Below, in pieces: positions 1 to 8,700 of a DNA stretch of 24,028 nt. Each line of letters starts with the position of its first letter. The first letter of the stretch is position 1. This stretch comes from CAYMUR01 sp964393615 (GTDB lineage Bacteria > Planctomycetota > Planctomycetia > Pirellulales > Pirellulaceae), in the NCBI GenBank assembly GCA_964393615.1, contig CAYMUR010000082.1, forward strand, positions 1 through 24,028, in the 5' to 3' direction. The translations under genes were made by a program, and so were the position numbers. The notes beneath the pieces are model-generated. The model made no database searches, was not told where the DNA came from, and saw only the letters and a list, made by a program, of their open reading frames with translations.

Positions 1-98
1 AGTTCCGAGAAGCCAAGCTGGAATCGCTGATGGGACAAACCGTACGGCTATTCATCATGGTGCACGATGCCGATCTTTACGGATTCCGATTTCAATAG
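1..98 (+). CDS. C-terminal end of an exported glycan-active protein (partial)
   Basis: An open frame runs in from the left edge (codons in phase with base 3) and stops at TAG 96-98. The visible 31 residues end in GQTVRLFIMVHDADLYGFRFQ-like sequence (key pieces: GQTVRLFIMVHDADLY, then GFRFQ and stop). From memory, this 'G-x-VRL-x-F-x-x-x-DADLY-x-F-x-F' ending is common at the C-terminus of planctomycete secreted sialidase-like and GH32/laminin-G-like proteins, where it closes a beta-sandwich domain. The rest of the gene lies outside the window, so the catalytic type is unknown. The next gene starts 82 bases downstream on the same strand and could be co-transcribed. Confidence 0.6.
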   Translation, partial: FREAKLESLMGQTVRLFIMVHDADLYGFRFQ

Positions 99-180
99 AT
101 GGGAGAATTTCCGGCTCCTGTTTTGATTGGGTTTACCAGGGACGATCCTCTTTTTAAGCGAATGTCGGTGGCGTATGAAC

Positions 181-1317
181 ATGGAAAACAAGGACTTTGC
201 CGAGGAACGCCTGCAGTCCCTGGATGTTTTTCGTGGATTCGTCATGTTTGCTTTGGCGGCCCGGGGCTTTGGCCTTGCCCAAGTGGCAAAAAAAACCGAC
301 TGTGCACTGCTTGATTTTCTCGCGTTTCACGTGAGCCACCCGGAATGGGCTAGCCAGTTCAAGGTGGTCGGTTTTTCGTGTTGGGACATGATTCAGCCGG
401 CTTTCATGTTTATCGTTGGCGTGTCCATGCCGTATTCCTATGCCAGACGGCAACAGTTGGGGCATGCTTATGGCTCCCGCTTGCGCCATGCCTGGGGCCG
501 AGCCCTGGTGCTTGTTGGTTTGGGGGTTTTTCTACAGTCGCTCTACCACTCGGAAACGAACTGGTTGTTTACCAATGTTCTCAGCCAGATAGGACTTGGT
601 TACGGGTTGTTGTTTTTCCTGCTGGGAAAGCGATTTCGTTTGCAGGCCATGCTGGGAGCAATAGTGCTGGTGGCGTATTGGGCGTTGATGGTTGTTTTTC
701 CGTTGGAATTGTCTGGTGGACTGGCGCTTCATTTCCAAAACGGTGACAGTATGCCGCAGAAATTTGATCTGTGGTTTCTCAACCTTTTTCCACGAGCGGA
801 GCCTTTTGCAGGAAACCCCTATGCAACACTTAATTTTGTGCCTGCCATGGTGACCATGCTGTTGGGGGTGATGTGCGGACAATTGTTGCGCGATCCGAAG
901 GTTTCGCCGGCTGACAAACTGAAGAAGCTGGCGTTAGGCGGTGCCATGTGTCTGATTTTGGCGATGCTAGCCGGAGCGACCGTCTGTCCGATCGTCAAGA
1001 AGCTCTGGACGCCGTCCTGGACACTGTTCAGTGGCGCTTACGTTGTTTGGGGCCTGGCGATTCTTTACTGGCTGATTGATTTGAAACGCTGGAACCAGTG
1101 GACGTTTCCCTTTGTCGTGTTGGGGGTGAATCCGATTGCTATTTATTTCATGACGATGACGATGTCGGGCTGGTGGAAAGGTAATTTTCACAAGCATTTG
1201 CCAGAATTTTGGTTTAGCGGCGTTTATGGTCCGGTTCTCGAAGCCTCGTTGGTTGTGGTGGTCTATTGGCTGCTTCTTTTCTGGATGTATCGAAATCGCG
1301 TATTTGTCAGAATATAG
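181..1317 (+). CDS. HGSNAT-like acyltransferase membrane protein (DUF5009/DUF1624 type)
   Basis: Integral membrane protein of 378 residues. The N-terminus reads ERLQSLDVFRGFVMFAL, the signature of the heparan-alpha-glucosaminide N-acetyltransferase-like family, followed by roughly ten hydrophobic segments (for example DMIQPAFMFIVGVSMPYSY, and a C-terminal LVVVVYWLLLFWMY). Human family members move acetyl groups across a membrane onto terminal glucosamine; bacterial relatives are mostly uncharacterised but often sit near glycan-degradation genes, as here. I chose ATG 181 because GGTGG at 167-171 gives about 9 bases of spacing; ATG 175 would be too close, and the frame could extend to TTG 127. 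The next gene (nitrilase family) follows after 187 bases on the same strand. Family assignment is firm; acetyl transfer is inferred from the family. Confidence 0.8.
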   Translation: MENKDFAEERLQSLDVFRGFVMFALAARGFGLAQVAKKTDCALLDFLAFHVSHPEWASQFKVVGFSCWDMIQPAFMFIVGVSMPYSYARRQQLGHAYGSRLRHAWGRALVLVGLGVFLQSLYHSETNWLFTNVLSQIGLGYGLLFFLLGKRFRLQAMLGAIVLVAYWALMVVFPLELSGGLALHFQNGDSMPQKFDLWFLNLFPRAEPFAGNPYATLNFVPAMVTMLLGVMCGQLLRDPKVSPADKLKKLALGGAMCLILAMLAGATVCPIVKKLWTPSWTLFSGAYVVWGLAILYWLIDLKRWNQWTFPFVVLGVNPIAIYFMTMTMSGWWKGNFHKHLPEFWFSGVYGPVLEASLVVVVYWLLLFWMYRNRVFVRI

Positions 1318-1504
1318 ATTGGCAACTTGCAAAGCTTGTCCAAGGTGCTTTATTGGTGGTGCTCATCGGCACGTTGTACTCTAGAGAGTCTGTGGCCAAC
1401 GGCATTTTTCACGACTCGTGTTGTGTTGATTTTTGCCAATTGGTGACAGAGTGTTTTTTTAAGACCTTCACCACTACTAGAAAATTACCAGGGAGGAAGC
1501 CGAG

Positions 1505-2461
1505 GTGCGAGCAATTCGGGTGGGCGCAGCACAATTCGAACATCGTGACAATGACAAAGCGTACAACTTGTCACGCATCGAAGATCTCTCTCGCCGTGCT
1601 GTCGAACAAGGCGCGGAAATCGTCAGTTTTCACGAAGGGGCAATCTCCGGGTATTCCTGGGTTCAACCGTTGGACAAGCAGCAGTTGTTGGACATTGCGG
1701 AACTGGTTCCAGATGGCCCAGCGGTCAGGGATTTGAGTGATATCGCCTGTCGGCTTAACACGGTGATCATGGCGGGATTGTTTGAGCGGGACACGGACGG
1801 AAATGTGTTCAACTGCTATGTCACCGTCGGGCCGGATGGGTTTCTGACCAAATTTCGCAAGCTGCACCCGTTCGTGAATCCCCACCTTTCTCCGGGCGAT
1901 TGCTTCCAGGTGATTGATTTGCTTGGTTGCCGCATCGGTTTCTTGATTTGCTATGACAATAATTTGCCAGAGAACGTTCGCATCACGGCAATGCAAGGCG
2001 CTGAGATTATTTTCATGCCGCACGTCACTTGTTGCCTGCCGTCGGTGATGCCGGGACGGGGCACGGTAGACCGGGAACTGTGGGAGCAACGCCAGCAGGA
2101 TCCCGTGCGGTTGCGCAAGGAATTCCAGGGGCCCAAAGGACGGAGTTGGTTGATGCGTTGGCTGCCCGCACGGGCCTATGAAAATGGAGTGTATGCCGTG
2201 TTTACGAACCCGATCGGCTGGGACTATGACACGGTCAAGCCTGGTCTGGCGATGATCTTGGATCCGTTTGGTGAGATACTTATTGAAAGCCATGCCTTGG
2301 AAGACGATGTGGTGGTTGGTCTATTGACACCTGACAAATTGGGGCAAGCTTCGGGGCGTCGTTACTTGAAGGCGCGTCGGCCTGAACTTTATAACAAGTT
2401 AGTCGAGCCCCAAGAGTCCGTCACATCGCCCGGTTGGACGATGGAGCACGAACGCAGATGA
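1505..2461 (+). CDS. carbon-nitrogen hydrolase (nitrilase superfamily)
   Basis: A 318-residue cytoplasmic protein with the full nitrilase catalytic set: Glu44 in SFHEGAISGYSW, Lys119 in FRKLHPF and Cys149 in LICYDNNLPE. This thiol-dependent superfamily cleaves nitriles, amides or N-carbamoyl compounds. The KxHPF and CYDxxxPE contexts are closer to amidase and N-carbamoyl hydrolase branches than to true nitrilases, but the substrate cannot be read from sequence. It starts with GTG 1505, supported by the strong Shine-Dalgarno AGGGAGGAAG just upstream (about 1489-1499). It follows the HGSNAT-like gene by 187 bases on the same strand, too far for certain co-transcription. An inverted repeat at 2524-2552 probably ends its transcript. 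Length is a little above the typical 260-300 residues, with the surplus at the C-terminus and around residues 175-215. Confidence 0.88.
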   Translation: MRAIRVGAAQFEHRDNDKAYNLSRIEDLSRRAVEQGAEIVSFHEGAISGYSWVQPLDKQQLLDIAELVPDGPAVRDLSDIACRLNTVIMAGLFERDTDGNVFNCYVTVGPDGFLTKFRKLHPFVNPHLSPGDCFQVIDLLGCRIGFLICYDNNLPENVRITAMQGAEIIFMPHVTCCLPSVMPGRGTVDRELWEQRQQDPVRLRKEFQGPKGRSWLMRWLPARAYENGVYAVFTNPIGWDYDTVKPGLAMILDPFGEILIESHALEDDVVVGLLTPDKLGQASGRRYLKARRPELYNKLVEPQESVTSPGWTMEHERR

Positions 2462-2523
2462 TCTGACAGCCACGCAGCGCGTGCTAATCACGTGCGATGA
2501 CGCTGAACGGTTACCAATAGTTC

Positions 2524-2552
2524 CTTTGACAAGCGAGAAGCGGTTGTCAAAG
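2524..2552. terminator. inverted repeat between convergent genes, likely bidirectional terminator
   Basis: CTTTGACAA at 2524-2532 is perfectly complementary to TTGTCAAAG at 2544-2552, with an 11-base loop in which CG/CG can pair further. It lies between the nitrilase-family stop (2461) and the membrane-protein stop on the other strand (2554), so it would serve both transcripts. Downstream T-runs are short on both sides, so efficiency is uncertain. Confidence 0.5.
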
Positions 2553-2553
2553 T

Positions 2554-4026
2554 TTACGTACTGGGTGTGCTTTGTTGTTGGTCCAGTTGTTGGACGGCCT
2601 CAGGTTCTTCGGTACAGGCGTGGGCCCAGAATGTTCTCAGGCCCAGGATCGTCAACAGAAAGGCTGCTGCCGCAAAAATCAAGCCGTTGGCGGTTCGATT
2701 CGTCCATGTTTCCCAGGGCCAGGGAAACTGGAAGATGGCCCAGTTCAGTCCGAAATAGACCCAGGTGGTCACTATCAAGCATAAGGCGAGAGTCGTCCCC
2801 GCTTGTCGCTGTCGTCGCGGCTGCCAACCGGACCACAGCGCCAAGGCAATTGTGATACCCAATGGAACGATTCCGTAACCAAGCCAGCCGAACAGGGGGT
2901 CGATCGAATCGCTTCGATAAACGAGTTCGCGAATCGTCTTACCAATAATTGGAATGGCGGTTAGCGGAAGCATTTGCCAATAGGGCCACCAGCGTCCACC
3001 TGAGATGGCGACAATCGGTATCAAGGCCATGCCCAGGCTCAGATCGTACAAGGCGTCGATTGGCCGCAACGACAGGAATTCGACGGCGAGTAGCATTGGA
3101 AGGTGGATTGCTAACAAACCGATTTCCCACCGTAGTGGAAAACATCCGTCTATGTCGACCGCTGCCGGTAAAATACGGTTTCGATTGAGCCACAACCCGA
3201 ATCCCAGAATCCCACCCATCAAAGATCCGTAGATCGTTTCCATCATGTTCCACCAGTTGATGTGCAGTGTACCCCACCAGGGTCCAGCAAAATGTTCTGG
3301 GTTCCAGACCTGAAAGGCTTGTAGTACCTGTCCACCGGGAAAACCGATTGAGCCTCCCAGTATGCCCCAGATTGCCAGGCTCCGGGCCAGGCGATCCTGG
3401 CGATACCAACCGGCATATCCTCCGAGCAAGATGAAAGCCAGTAACAATCCCCCCCAAATTTCGCGGCGTGGTTTCAAATCGCCACCGGGTTCCCAGTACC
3501 AACTGTCAGAAAAATAGATCCAAGGCAGTTGTTGTTGTCCAGGATCAAACGGAGAGTTCAACAGGGTGGTACCAACTAGATAGATGCCCAGCATTGTTAT
3601 CATCAGCCACAGCATTTCCAGGGGACGGTAGCGAACTTCACTCAATCCCATTCCCAAAAAAATCCCAGCAAATCCGATCCAGATGCCTCCTTTGATGGCC
3701 AGGCCGAACATGCCCCAGCGCAATGCGTCCCAATGACCAATCAATGGACCATCGTGCGTAAGGCCTACTGTTTGTCCATAAGTCATGGAACCGCCAATTC
3801 CCATGGCGACTGTCGCCCAGGCCACCGCCCGAGCGATGGAGAGTGATGGAATCTGTGGGCAAAATAACAGGACCAATGTCAGGCTGGTTAACACTCCAGC
3901 GATCATTGCCCCGGTCTCATGTCCATATTGACCACGGATTCCCCAACCCATGGCACCCGCCAACGCGGCAAAAAGAATCGGCTGCCAGCAAGGCGTTATA
4001 CGGTTAGAAAAAGCAGGATTTGGCAT
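2554..4026 (-). CDS. polytopic membrane protein of unknown function
   Basis: A 490-residue protein made mostly of hydrophobic helices (at least ten), so an inner-membrane protein. The N-terminal part carries GAMGWGIRGQYGHETGAM (about residues 24-41), a Gly-rich, charged stretch inside the first helices that I remember as recurring in unannotated planctomycete and Bacteroidota membrane proteins. I do not recognise a transporter or enzyme signature. A long soluble loop with GDLKPRRE around residue 180 lies between helices, and the C-terminus (EEPEAVQQLDQQQ) is polar. The start ATG 4026 has no visible Shine-Dalgarno (upstream is GACACCTACCC) and an in-frame stop lies 10 bases before it, so this is the most upstream possible ATG. 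The PEP-CTERM protease gene lies upstream on the same strand, 259 bases away, with a GC-rich hairpin between. Function unknown. Confidence 0.8.
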   Translation of the reverse strand: MPNPAFSNRITPCWQPILFAALAGAMGWGIRGQYGHETGAMIAGVLTSLTLVLLFCPQIPSLSIARAVAWATVAMGIGGSMTYGQTVGLTHDGPLIGHWDALRWGMFGLAIKGGIWIGFAGIFLGMGLSEVRYRPLEMLWLMITMLGIYLVGTTLLNSPFDPGQQQLPWIYFSDSWYWEPGGDLKPRREIWGGLLLAFILLGGYAGWYRQDRLARSLAIWGILGGSIGFPGGQVLQAFQVWNPEHFAGPWWGTLHINWWNMMETIYGSLMGGILGFGLWLNRNRILPAAVDIDGCFPLRWEIGLLAIHLPMLLAVEFLSLRPIDALYDLSLGMALIPIVAISGGRWWPYWQMLPLTAIPIIGKTIRELVYRSDSIDPLFGWLGYGIVPLGITIALALWSGWQPRRQRQAGTTLALCLIVTTWVYFGLNWAIFQFPWPWETWTNRTANGLIFAAAAFLLTILGLRTFWAHACTEEPEAVQQLDQQQSTPST

Positions 4027-4162
4027 GGGTAGGTGTCAATGCATAAAACGAAGAAACCGTTCCAGCCTACACGAAAATGAAATGCTTGTAGACCCGAGAC
4101 GCTGGACGATTTGAGTCGCCTTGCTTACCCAGAAAATAAGATGTAAGTCAGCGAAACGAGAT

Positions 4163-4188
4163 CCCCATCGCCTTGTTGGTCGGTGGGG
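4163..4188 (-). terminator. GC-rich hairpin between two minus-strand genes
   Basis: CCCCATCGCC (4163-4172) pairs with GG-T-CGGTGGGG (4178-4188) around a TTGTT loop: ten pairs with one GU and one bulge. It lies about 100 bases past the stop of the PEP-CTERM protease (minus strand) and 137 bases before the next minus-strand gene, so it may separate their transcripts. No T-tract follows on the minus strand, so intrinsic termination is not certain. Confidence 0.33.
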
Positions 4189-4285
4189 AACCGTCATGCT
4201 ACCAAGTGTCGCAGGGAAACACTCAGCATGGTGTTGGTCGCCAAGAGTAAGCGGTACTGGTCTTTGGATTCTGGGCCAGGGAGAT

Positions 4286-5125
4286 TTACAGGGACCGCGC
4301 AGCATGGCGCGTCATCCACGGCAAACAGAGTCCACCGAAAACCAGCATGACAATGGCTGTTGGTTCCGGGATGGGGCCGTAAATGGCAATGGCGCCCTCT
4401 ATGTCGCCCGTGCCAAGATCCCATTCTGAATAGGGTGCTGCCATTACCGAATCGGAAATGGAATTGTGACCAAATCCCAGGATGTGTCCCAATTCATGGA
4501 GCGCGATGTTACGAAAGCGCTGGGCGTCAATATTGCCTTGCCCCCAGATCGGTGCATCGGAGCGGAAACGAATGTCCCCCGCACGTGAAATGTTAGATTG
4601 GTTGTCGACTTGTGTACCTGGTTCGGGAATGAAACTGGCCGACGCATAAACGTGCGTTGGAATGACAGGACTGTCATACGCCATGAAGCGAATATGTCCA
4701 ACGCCCGACCCAAAACCTCGATCGGTGATCGAATTGATACTGGCATCGCCTATCATGACGGAACCATCCTCTTCGATATAACCAAGGTTCTGAATTCCAG
4801 AAACCTCTGACCATGAATCAATCACACCACGCAGGACAGTCTGGTAATCATGAAAGTCGGAGAGGCCCAAGGCACCAAGATCCGTGATGTCTTGAGTCAC
4901 ATGACTTGAATTTAATCGTTCTGTTCCTCCAGGTACGATGCTCCATGTCATTCCTGTTGGCTGGGGGGAATCGTCAGGTGAGCGAATGGAGGTACCATTG
5001 GGACCTAGTACCCAAGCCATGTTTTGTGGTATCCAATTCGTAGCGGATACGGTCCCAGTACTCAAGCTGATGGCCAGGAGCACCAGGATTCGTACGGTTT
5101 CACTGCACCTGTAGGTGACGAGCAC
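4286..5125 (-). CDS. secreted matrixin-like zinc metalloprotease with PEP-CTERM anchor
   Basis: A 279-residue precursor. Residues 11-28 form a hydrophobic signal peptide ending STGTVSA. The catalytic zinc motif is HELGHILGFGH at 210-220 (HExxHxxGxxH, with His210, His214, His220 as ligands and Glu211 as base), followed by SDSVMAA with Met228 as the likely Met-turn; this is the metzincin/M10 pattern. The C-terminus has PIPEPTAIVML, a hydrophobic stretch and a basic end (TRHAARS), the PEP-CTERM sorting tag cut and processed by an exosortase. The GTG start at 5125 is set by AAGGA seven bases upstream and by the signal peptide. It is expressed from the promoter at 5189-5216. No propeptide cysteine switch is obvious. 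Substrate unknown; a role in processing surface proteins or host or biofilm proteins is possible. Confidence 0.86.
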   Translation of the reverse strand: MLVTYRCSETVRILVLLAISLSTGTVSATNWIPQNMAWVLGPNGTSIRSPDDSPQPTGMTWSIVPGGTERLNSSHVTQDITDLGALGLSDFHDYQTVLRGVIDSWSEVSGIQNLGYIEEDGSVMIGDASINSITDRGFGSGVGHIRFMAYDSPVIPTHVYASASFIPEPGTQVDNQSNISRAGDIRFRSDAPIWGQGNIDAQRFRNIALHELGHILGFGHNSISDSVMAAPYSEWDLGTGDIEGAIAIYGPIPEPTAIVMLVFGGLCLPWMTRHAARSL

Positions 5126-5188
5126 AGGATTTTCCTTTCCAGAGAGAAGGACCAGGCAGGAGTTTTCTTCAACGGAAGCTCTCCGTGT

Positions 5189-5216
5189 ATTATAGACAGA
5201 GAAAACGGTTAGTCAA
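5189..5216 (-). promoter_or_regulatory. sigma70-type promoter of the PEP-CTERM protease
   Basis: On the minus strand, TTGACT (5216-5211) is followed by a 16-base spacer and a perfect TATAAT (5194-5189). Transcription would start about 55 bases before the GTG at 5125. A small hairpin (ACGGA-GAGCT-TCCGT) lies in the predicted leader just after the -10 box. This is the best-matching promoter seen in the window. Confidence 0.6.
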
Positions 5217-5704
5217 AAAATGACTTGCTAACTTATTTGTCGCAAGGGGCACTAATCATTGAAGACGTTACGTTCGTACGTGATTTGAGCCAGGTGAACC
5301 GTGTTTCCCAAGGAAGATACCGGGTATCAAAATATTCTTGTGATCCGGGGTTTGATGAGGCGAATAAAAGACCGGCCCAGGGACAATCGCGGCGGCTAAC
5401 CGGACAGGCCGCAAACTCTTTTCGCTGTTGTTGTTCGAAAGCCGTGGGAAGCAACGCCAAGAGTTGATTATTTGACAGCTGTCACGGCAGGTGGTTCAGC
5501 GCACAGAATGCCTGTTTCCTATCAGGGAATGGATGGTGCCTGCCTGCTTCGTAGGCTCTGTGTTGTACAGAAATGAGTTCGGAAACAGGGGGCACACGCT
5601 AATTGTCTGAATCGGGATGGAAGGTTCGATTATAATGGAAACAAAGTCGTCGTGTAAACGTTTGCCAGCGTGGTAAGCGCATCGAAGCGGAAGCATCCCT
5701 TTGC
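5217..5704. other. intergenic region between divergent genes, with two palindromes
   Basis: No credible gene lies here; short open frames show no recognisable protein. It contains GATACC-G-GGTATC (5316-5328), the 12-base perfect palindrome TGACAGCTGTCA (5473-5484), and a perfect TATAAT at 5631-5636 on the plus strand that lacks a convincing -35 box but sits 69 bases before the giant gene. The palindromes could be operators for the divergent protease or giant-protein genes; this is inference only. Confidence 0.4.
5631..5636 (+). promoter_or_regulatory. candidate -10 box of the giant surface-protein gene
   Basis: A perfect TATAAT lies 69 bases upstream of the GTG at 5705. The nearest -35-like hexamer, TTGTCT at 5603-5608, is 22 bases away, which is too far for normal spacing. 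It may need an activator or another sigma factor, or may not be used. Confidence 0.3.
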
Positions 5705-8700
5705 GTGAATGAATATTTTCCACTGCCAATAGATCTGTTTTCCCAAGCACTGAACGGTTTTGTTAAAAAGCACAGTGTGGGCCTGGCTATGGTAGCACGA
5801 TGGTTAAATCTTGTTTTTCGGCGTCGCTTGCCAAATGCAAAACAGGAATTTGTTCGGCAAACTTTTGTCGAGACATTAGAGTCGCGAGAAATGCTCTCGT
5901 TGCCCGGAGGGGACGATCACTTTCGAGAGGCTTTGTGGCCAGCAAGGCTTGACGTCATGGCCGCTGACACGAGTCAGCAATTCTCAAGCCCGGATTCAGA
6001 TATCTCGATTTCGTTGTCGCACGGTACCGAATCGTCACCACCGTTGAACCGTAATCTGAGGGTTGTCGACCTTTCCGATTTGAATGGGGATCTTCCTTTG
6101 GATATCAGTTCTTCCTCACAGATCCTTTGGGCGTCGGAGGATTGGGAACAAAATAATCCCACGTTGGGTTTTACCTCAATCGTCAAGAACGATTCGGGAT
6201 TGAATCCCGATGGTAAGTATTACCTTTATTATGCTCACCACGATCCGGGGTCCGGCATCGGAGCCGCGGTCTCTGATCATCTGACAGGACCCTATACAAA
6301 AGTGTCACCGCCAGACAGTCGTGTGTTGATTCCTGCGGGCGGCTCTCCAAATCAACACTTTTCGTCACCGAGTGTTGTGTGGAACGAAGATGCCCAGCAG
6401 TGGCATATGTACTTCCATTTTTGGAATTCTGACCATTATCCGTGGCGTAATACCATGGGCCAGGGGTTCGGACACCAGATGACCGCGTTGGCCACCACTG
6501 CAGATTTGTCTGCACACCAGTGGACCCCGTTGCCTGGCAATCCGGACGTGCTTAACCCTGCCTTTGAACCGGTGTTGCCTTCGACTGCGGATCGCTGGAT
6601 TAACAGTCAATCGTCCTACCATGGAATTCAGCGTTTACCGGATGGCACTTGGCTAGCCGTTTTACGGGGGACTGGTGGAGAGTACGGCAGTGGTGGCCAG
6701 TGGTACCAGGATACGACCAAAATAGGAATTGCGACCTCCGACGATGGGGTCCATTGGGACTACCTGCCTCAGAATCCCATCTTGCATGAGGGGGAAGGAG
6801 GGCGGTCTGGTGACTATACTGGCGAATTTATCGGGTACCTGGGGCATGATGAATCGGGGCAGCATGAGTACCTGATGGTATGGAACGAAGCAGGAAAGAT
6901 TCAATACGGTACGACGACAGATTTCGTGAATATCGAGCGGGACTCACGAGGTTACGCCTATTGGCCTTCGAAAGGTGGTGCCGACAACGTGTGGCGAGAA
7001 GGAAATCGCCTTTATATTTTCACTGGCCAATTGATCCACGAGATGGTGTTGCCGGTGAAGGAGGAACCCACCGTTCCTGGTCCCTTGACATTGACGGATG
7101 TCTTGTCGAAACAGGTGACGGTTCATTGGGGAGCATCCAGGGATGCGCAGGGTGACCCGCTGACCTACGACCTTGAGTACAACAAGCAGGATCTATCGGA
7201 AAGCTGGGTGAGTCAGCACGGGATTTCTTCGAATTCGTTCACGCTCACCTCTCTGGTTCCGAATACGACGTACCGTGTTCGAGTCCGTGCAAGCGACGGG
7301 CAATTCGAAAGTGCATGGCGGGAAGCAACCAATTTGTTTACGACATTACCGCATGTTACCACCAGGGGAATTGGTGAAGTGGGGCGCATCACGAATTTAA
7401 CCCACCAGGCACAAACGATTATTCTCACACATCCGTATGACAACCCGGTGGTTTTTGCCCAATCTGCTTCTCATGTGGGAGAGGATCCGGTGGCTGTGCG
7501 GGTTGCCGCTGTTCAACCGGATCGCTTTACCATTTATCTGGCGGAACCTTCGGATGAAAACAATCTGCACAATGCTCTTGAGACGGTGAGCTATATCGTG
7601 CTCGAAGCTGGTGTGCACCACTTGGTGGATGGAACGCGTGTCGAAGTAGGTGCGACGCAGACGGGGGCCACGGTTGGAAAGATTGTGGACAATCAATGGG
7701 CACCTGTTAGTTTCATGACCGCGTTTGCCGATGCACCCGTCGTGTTGAGCCAGGTTCAGACAGACGTTGGCGAACGCTATCTACAGACCAGGCAGTCCAA
7801 CGTAACGGCGTCTGGGTTCCAGTTGGCGTTAGAGCAAGAGGAAATGCTTGACACACAACACGTTGTGGAAACAATCGGATATCTTGCCATCGAAGAGGGG
7901 TGCCGGGTTTGGAATGCTATGTTGATCGAGGCCACTAACACGCCAGCTAGTGTCACGGATGTGTGGAACACATATTCGTTTCAGCGGTCTTATGAGACGG
8001 CTCCCCACTTGTTGACTTCATTGACTACCTACTACGGTAATGATAATGCACACGTGCGTTATGCGAATTTGAACAGCACGAGCGTTCAGCTTCGGATTGG
8101 TGAGGATACTACTCGCGATACGGAAACATCGCATGGTGTGGAGAGTGTGGCTTATCTGGCAATCGGTGGTGAAGGTGAGTTGACGGCACTCTCCCCCCAG
8201 TTTGCGATGGGGGAAGTGGGGCAGGTTACCAATCTGACACATGTTCAGCAGACCGTAGTTCTGAACCGCTCTTATACAAATCCGGTGGTCTTTGCCCAGA
8301 GTGCGACGGCCAATGGTGTCGACCCGGTCGCCATACGCGTCCGGGACATTCAGTCTGACCGGTTTACCATATACTTGACAGAACCAGCGGATCAGAATGC
8401 GCTACACAATGCGGCAGAGGTCGTATCGTATCTTGTGCTGGAGGCCGGGACCTATGCATTGGCGGGTGGTGTGCAGTTAGAAGTGGGAACAGTTACCACC
8501 AGCGCCACGGTTGGAAAGATTGTTGAAAATCAGTGGCAGGCTGTAAATTTTCAGCAGCCTTTCAGGGAGACTCCGGTGGTTCTCAGTCAGATCCAGACAG
8601 TTTCCGGGCAAGAGTATCTCCAAACCAGGCAGACGGCAGTCGGTGCCGCTGGATTTCAGGTGGCATTGGAACAAGAGGAAAGTATCGACATACAGCATGT

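Noticed and set aside
1571..2293. 240-codon open frame on the minus strand opposite the nitrilase-family gene
   Set aside because: Its protein has no family character, while the plus strand shows the complete catalytic triad over the same bases.
4036..4305. 89-codon minus-strand open frame just upstream of the membrane-protein gene
   Set aside because: Overlaps the PEP-CTERM gene end and includes the GC-rich hairpin; no hydrophobic or domain pattern, no good start.
5225..5467. 80-codon plus-strand frame in the divergent intergenic region
   Set aside because: No ribosome-binding site and no recognisable protein; an equally long frame exists on the opposite strand, as expected by chance.
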